From Pseudoxanthomonas composti (GTDB lineage: Bacteria; Pseudomonadota; Gammaproteobacteria; Xanthomonadales; Xanthomonadaceae), in NCBI RefSeq assembly GCF_004122095.1, contig NZ_SAWZ01000004.1, positions 1-64,000 on the forward strand: DNA of 64,000 bases, read 5' to 3'. The position numbers were made by a program, and so were the translations under genes. Below, in pieces: positions 62,414-64,000 of this stretch (positions are counted from its first letter, which is position 1; every line of letters starts with the position of its first letter). Below the pieces are notes generated by a model that was given only the letters and a program-made list of their open reading frames with translations, made no database searches and was not told the DNA's origin.

Positions 62414-64000
62414 ATGCGCCTTACTGCCCTGGCTTGTCTCCTCCTGGCCTGCGCCCTGCCGCCCGGGGCCAGGGGCGAACAAGCGCCGACATCGCCGCGC
62501 AGCTACGCCAACCCGGTGGACCTGGACTACCGCTACAACTTCGAGCAGCTGCAACAGGGCATCAGTTACCGCACCGGCGCCGACCCGGTGATCGTGCGCC
62601 ATGGCGATGCCTGGTACCTGTTCCTGACCATCGCCGATGGCTATTGGCGCTCGACCAACCTGCTGGACTGGACCTTCGTCCAGCCCAGCCGCTGGCCGTT
62701 CGAGGCCCTGGTCGCCCCAGCCGCGGTCTCCGATGGCGATGCGCTGGTGTTGATGCAGTCGGCCTACGCACCGCGCCCGTTGCTGGGGTCCACCGACCCG
62801 GCCAACGGGCGGCTGGAGTTCCTCACCCGGCTGCTGCCGGAACTGCCCACCGCGGTGAAGGAGAACTGGGACGCGCACGTGCCGGCCGGGCAGATCCCAT
62901 CCGGGCCGTGGGACCCGGACCTGTTCATCGACGACGATGGCCAGTGGTACCTGTATTGGGGCTCCTCGGATGTGTTCCCGCTGTACGGCATCGCCCTGGA
63001 CCGCAACGCACGCGGGTTCGCCTACCGCGGCACCCCCAGGCCGCTGCTGGCGCTGGACCCGGCGCACCACGGCTGGGAGCGCTTCGGCCAGGATCATCGT
63101 GGCGCGTTTTTCCCCGACGGCAAGCCGGTCGGCAATTACCTGGAAGGGGCGTGGATGACCAAGCACGCCGGGCGCTACTACCTGCAGTACGGCGCGCCGG
63201 GCACCGAGCACAACGCCTATGCCAACGGCACCTATGTCGCCGACGCGCCGCTGGGGCCGTTCACCTATGCCGAGTACAACCCCATCGCCTACAAGCCCGG
63301 CGGCTTCGTGCAGGGCGCCGGGCACGGTTCGACCTTCCAGGACGCCCACGGCAACTGGTTCAACAGCGGCACGCCCTGGATCGGCGTGAACTGGACCTTC
63401 GAGCGCCGCATCGCCGTGTTCCCCGCCGGCTTCTACGCGGACGGGCAGATGCGCGTATCAACGCGCTTCGGCGATTTCCCGCACTGGATGCCGACGCAGA
63501 AGGTGGACGACCCGGAGGCGCTGTTCACCGGCTGGATGCTGCTGTCCTATCGCAAGCCGGCCAAGGCCTCCTCCGATGACGGCGACCACCTGGCGGCCAA
63601 CGTCACCGACGAGGACCCGCGCAGCTTCTGGGTAGCGCAGACCGCGCAGGCCGGTCAGACCCTCACGGTGGATCTGCAGGGCGAGAAGACCGTGCGCGCC
63701 GTGCAGGTGAACTACACCGATTACCAATCCGGGGTGTTCGCCGACGGCCCGCAGATCTACACCAGTTTCCGGCTGCAGCATTCGCGCGATGGCCGGCGCT
63801 GGGAGCCGCTGGCCGAGGTCGGCGACGATCCGGCCACCCGGCGCGACCGCCCCAATGCCTACCTGCAGCTGCCCACAGCGGTGCGCACGCGCTACATCCG
63901 CTATGTGCACGGGCATGTCGGCGCCCAGCACCTGGCCATCAGCGACCTGCGCGTGTTCGGCAATACCGATGGGCCCGCGCCACCGGCGCCTGCGCAGGTC
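62414..64000 (+). CDS. Secreted GH43-like glycoside hydrolase with discoidin domain, cut by the window end
   Basis: An open frame of 529 codons reaching base 64000 without a stop. It begins with a signal peptide (MRLTALACLLLACALPPGARG) and a five-blade beta-propeller glycosidase domain of the GH43 group: GADPVIVRHGDAWYLFLTIAD near 52-72 (catalytic Asp position), PWDPDLFIDDDGQWYLYWGSS near 167-187, NYLEGAWMTKHAGRYYLQYGAPG near 240-262 (catalytic Glu) and GAGHGSTFQDAHGNWF. Residues about 388-520 resemble an F5/8 type C (discoidin) sugar-binding module. Probable target: arabinose/xylose-containing plant polysaccharide. Confidence 0.85.
   Translation, partial: MRLTALACLLLACALPPGARGEQAPTSPRSYANPVDLDYRYNFEQLQQGISYRTGADPVIVRHGDAWYLFLTIADGYWRSTNLLDWTFVQPSRWPFEALVAPAAVSDGDALVLMQSAYAPRPLLGSTDPANGRLEFLTRLLPELPTAVKENWDAHVPAGQIPSGPWDPDLFIDDDGQWYLYWGSSDVFPLYGIALDRNARGFAYRGTPRPLLALDPAHHGWERFGQDHRGAFFPDGKPVGNYLEGAWMTKHAGRYYLQYGAPGTEHNAYANGTYVADAPLGPFTYAEYNPIAYKPGGFVQGAGHGSTFQDAHGNWFNSGTPWIGVNWTFERRIAVFPAGFYADGQMRVSTRFGDFPHWMPTQKVDDPEALFTGWMLLSYRKPAKASSDDGDHLAANVTDEDPRSFWVAQTAQAGQTLTVDLQGEKTVRAVQVNYTDYQSGVFADGPQIYTSFRLQHSRDGRRWEPLAEVGDDPATRRDRPNAYLQLPTAVRTRYIRYVHGHVGAQHLAISDLRVFGNTDGPAPPAPAQV

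Overview
The window is a GC-rich (about 70%), densely packed chromosomal stretch with about 60 protein genes and no rRNA, tRNA, CRISPR array, transposase or phage gene that I can see. The gene families point to Lysobacterales (Xanthomonadaceae, something like Pseudoxanthomonas, Stenotrophomonas, Luteimonas or Lysobacter): hemD-hemX-hemY in a row, a FabV-type enoyl reductase, a long fused indolepyruvate:ferredoxin oxidoreductase, glucosylglycerol-3-phosphate phosphatase, and REP-like and heptad-repeat hairpins between genes. The genus is inference from family content, not from a marker gene.

Layout. 1-6.5 kb: a REP hairpin, then gpsA, secB and a membrane rhodanese (the E. coli yibN-grxC-secB-gpsA order without grxC), two small genes, and hemD-hemX-hemY. 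6.6-10.4 kb: a FadI-like thiolase, an unrecognised gene, and two tandem Cu,Zn superoxide dismutase lipoproteins. 10.5-16.7 kb: a complete nitrogen-control block on the minus strand (glnA, glnK, amtB, ntrB, ntrC) with a visible sigma-54 promoter, two NtrC enhancer sites at glnA and one NtrC palindrome at the ntrB start codon. 16.8-28.4 kb: uppP, a PEBP protein, a TPR-sulfotransferase, then a run of envelope and lipid genes (YheT hydrolase, PlsC, hotdog thioesterase, PLD lipoprotein, YceI, SixA, ParA), an AEC transporter and a TPR protein.

28.5-45 kb: the 1247-residue indolepyruvate ferredoxin oxidoreductase, two short genes, the ergothioneine genes egtB-egtD with a DUF3253 gene and a divergent class V aminotransferase, an osmolyte ABC transporter with a fused binding protein-permease, an MltB-like lytic transglycosylase, a DUF938 methyltransferase and a three-gene phosphorelay. 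45-54.6 kb: opgD, a metal-type two-component pair, a NmrA/HxlR divergent pair, glucosylglycerol-3-phosphatase, an azoR/LysR divergent pair and an EcsC protein. 54.8-64 kb: a cpdB lipoprotein, fabV, a sulfonate/taurine-type ABC system with a TauD-family dioxygenase, and a GH43-like secreted hydrolase that runs off the right end.

The genes are mostly housekeeping, envelope and stress functions. I found no clear new multi-gene system such as a defence island. The most unusual signals are non-coding: a family of GAGGAGT/GAGGAAC heptad hairpins sitting only between convergent genes, with the same two-base change carried through nearly every repeat unit of one copy. Other points worth checking are the nitrogen regulatory sites, a possible leader peptide coupled to an HxlR regulator, a CxxC-cluster gene without a normal start codon, and the DUF3253 and aminotransferase genes attached to the ergothioneine locus.
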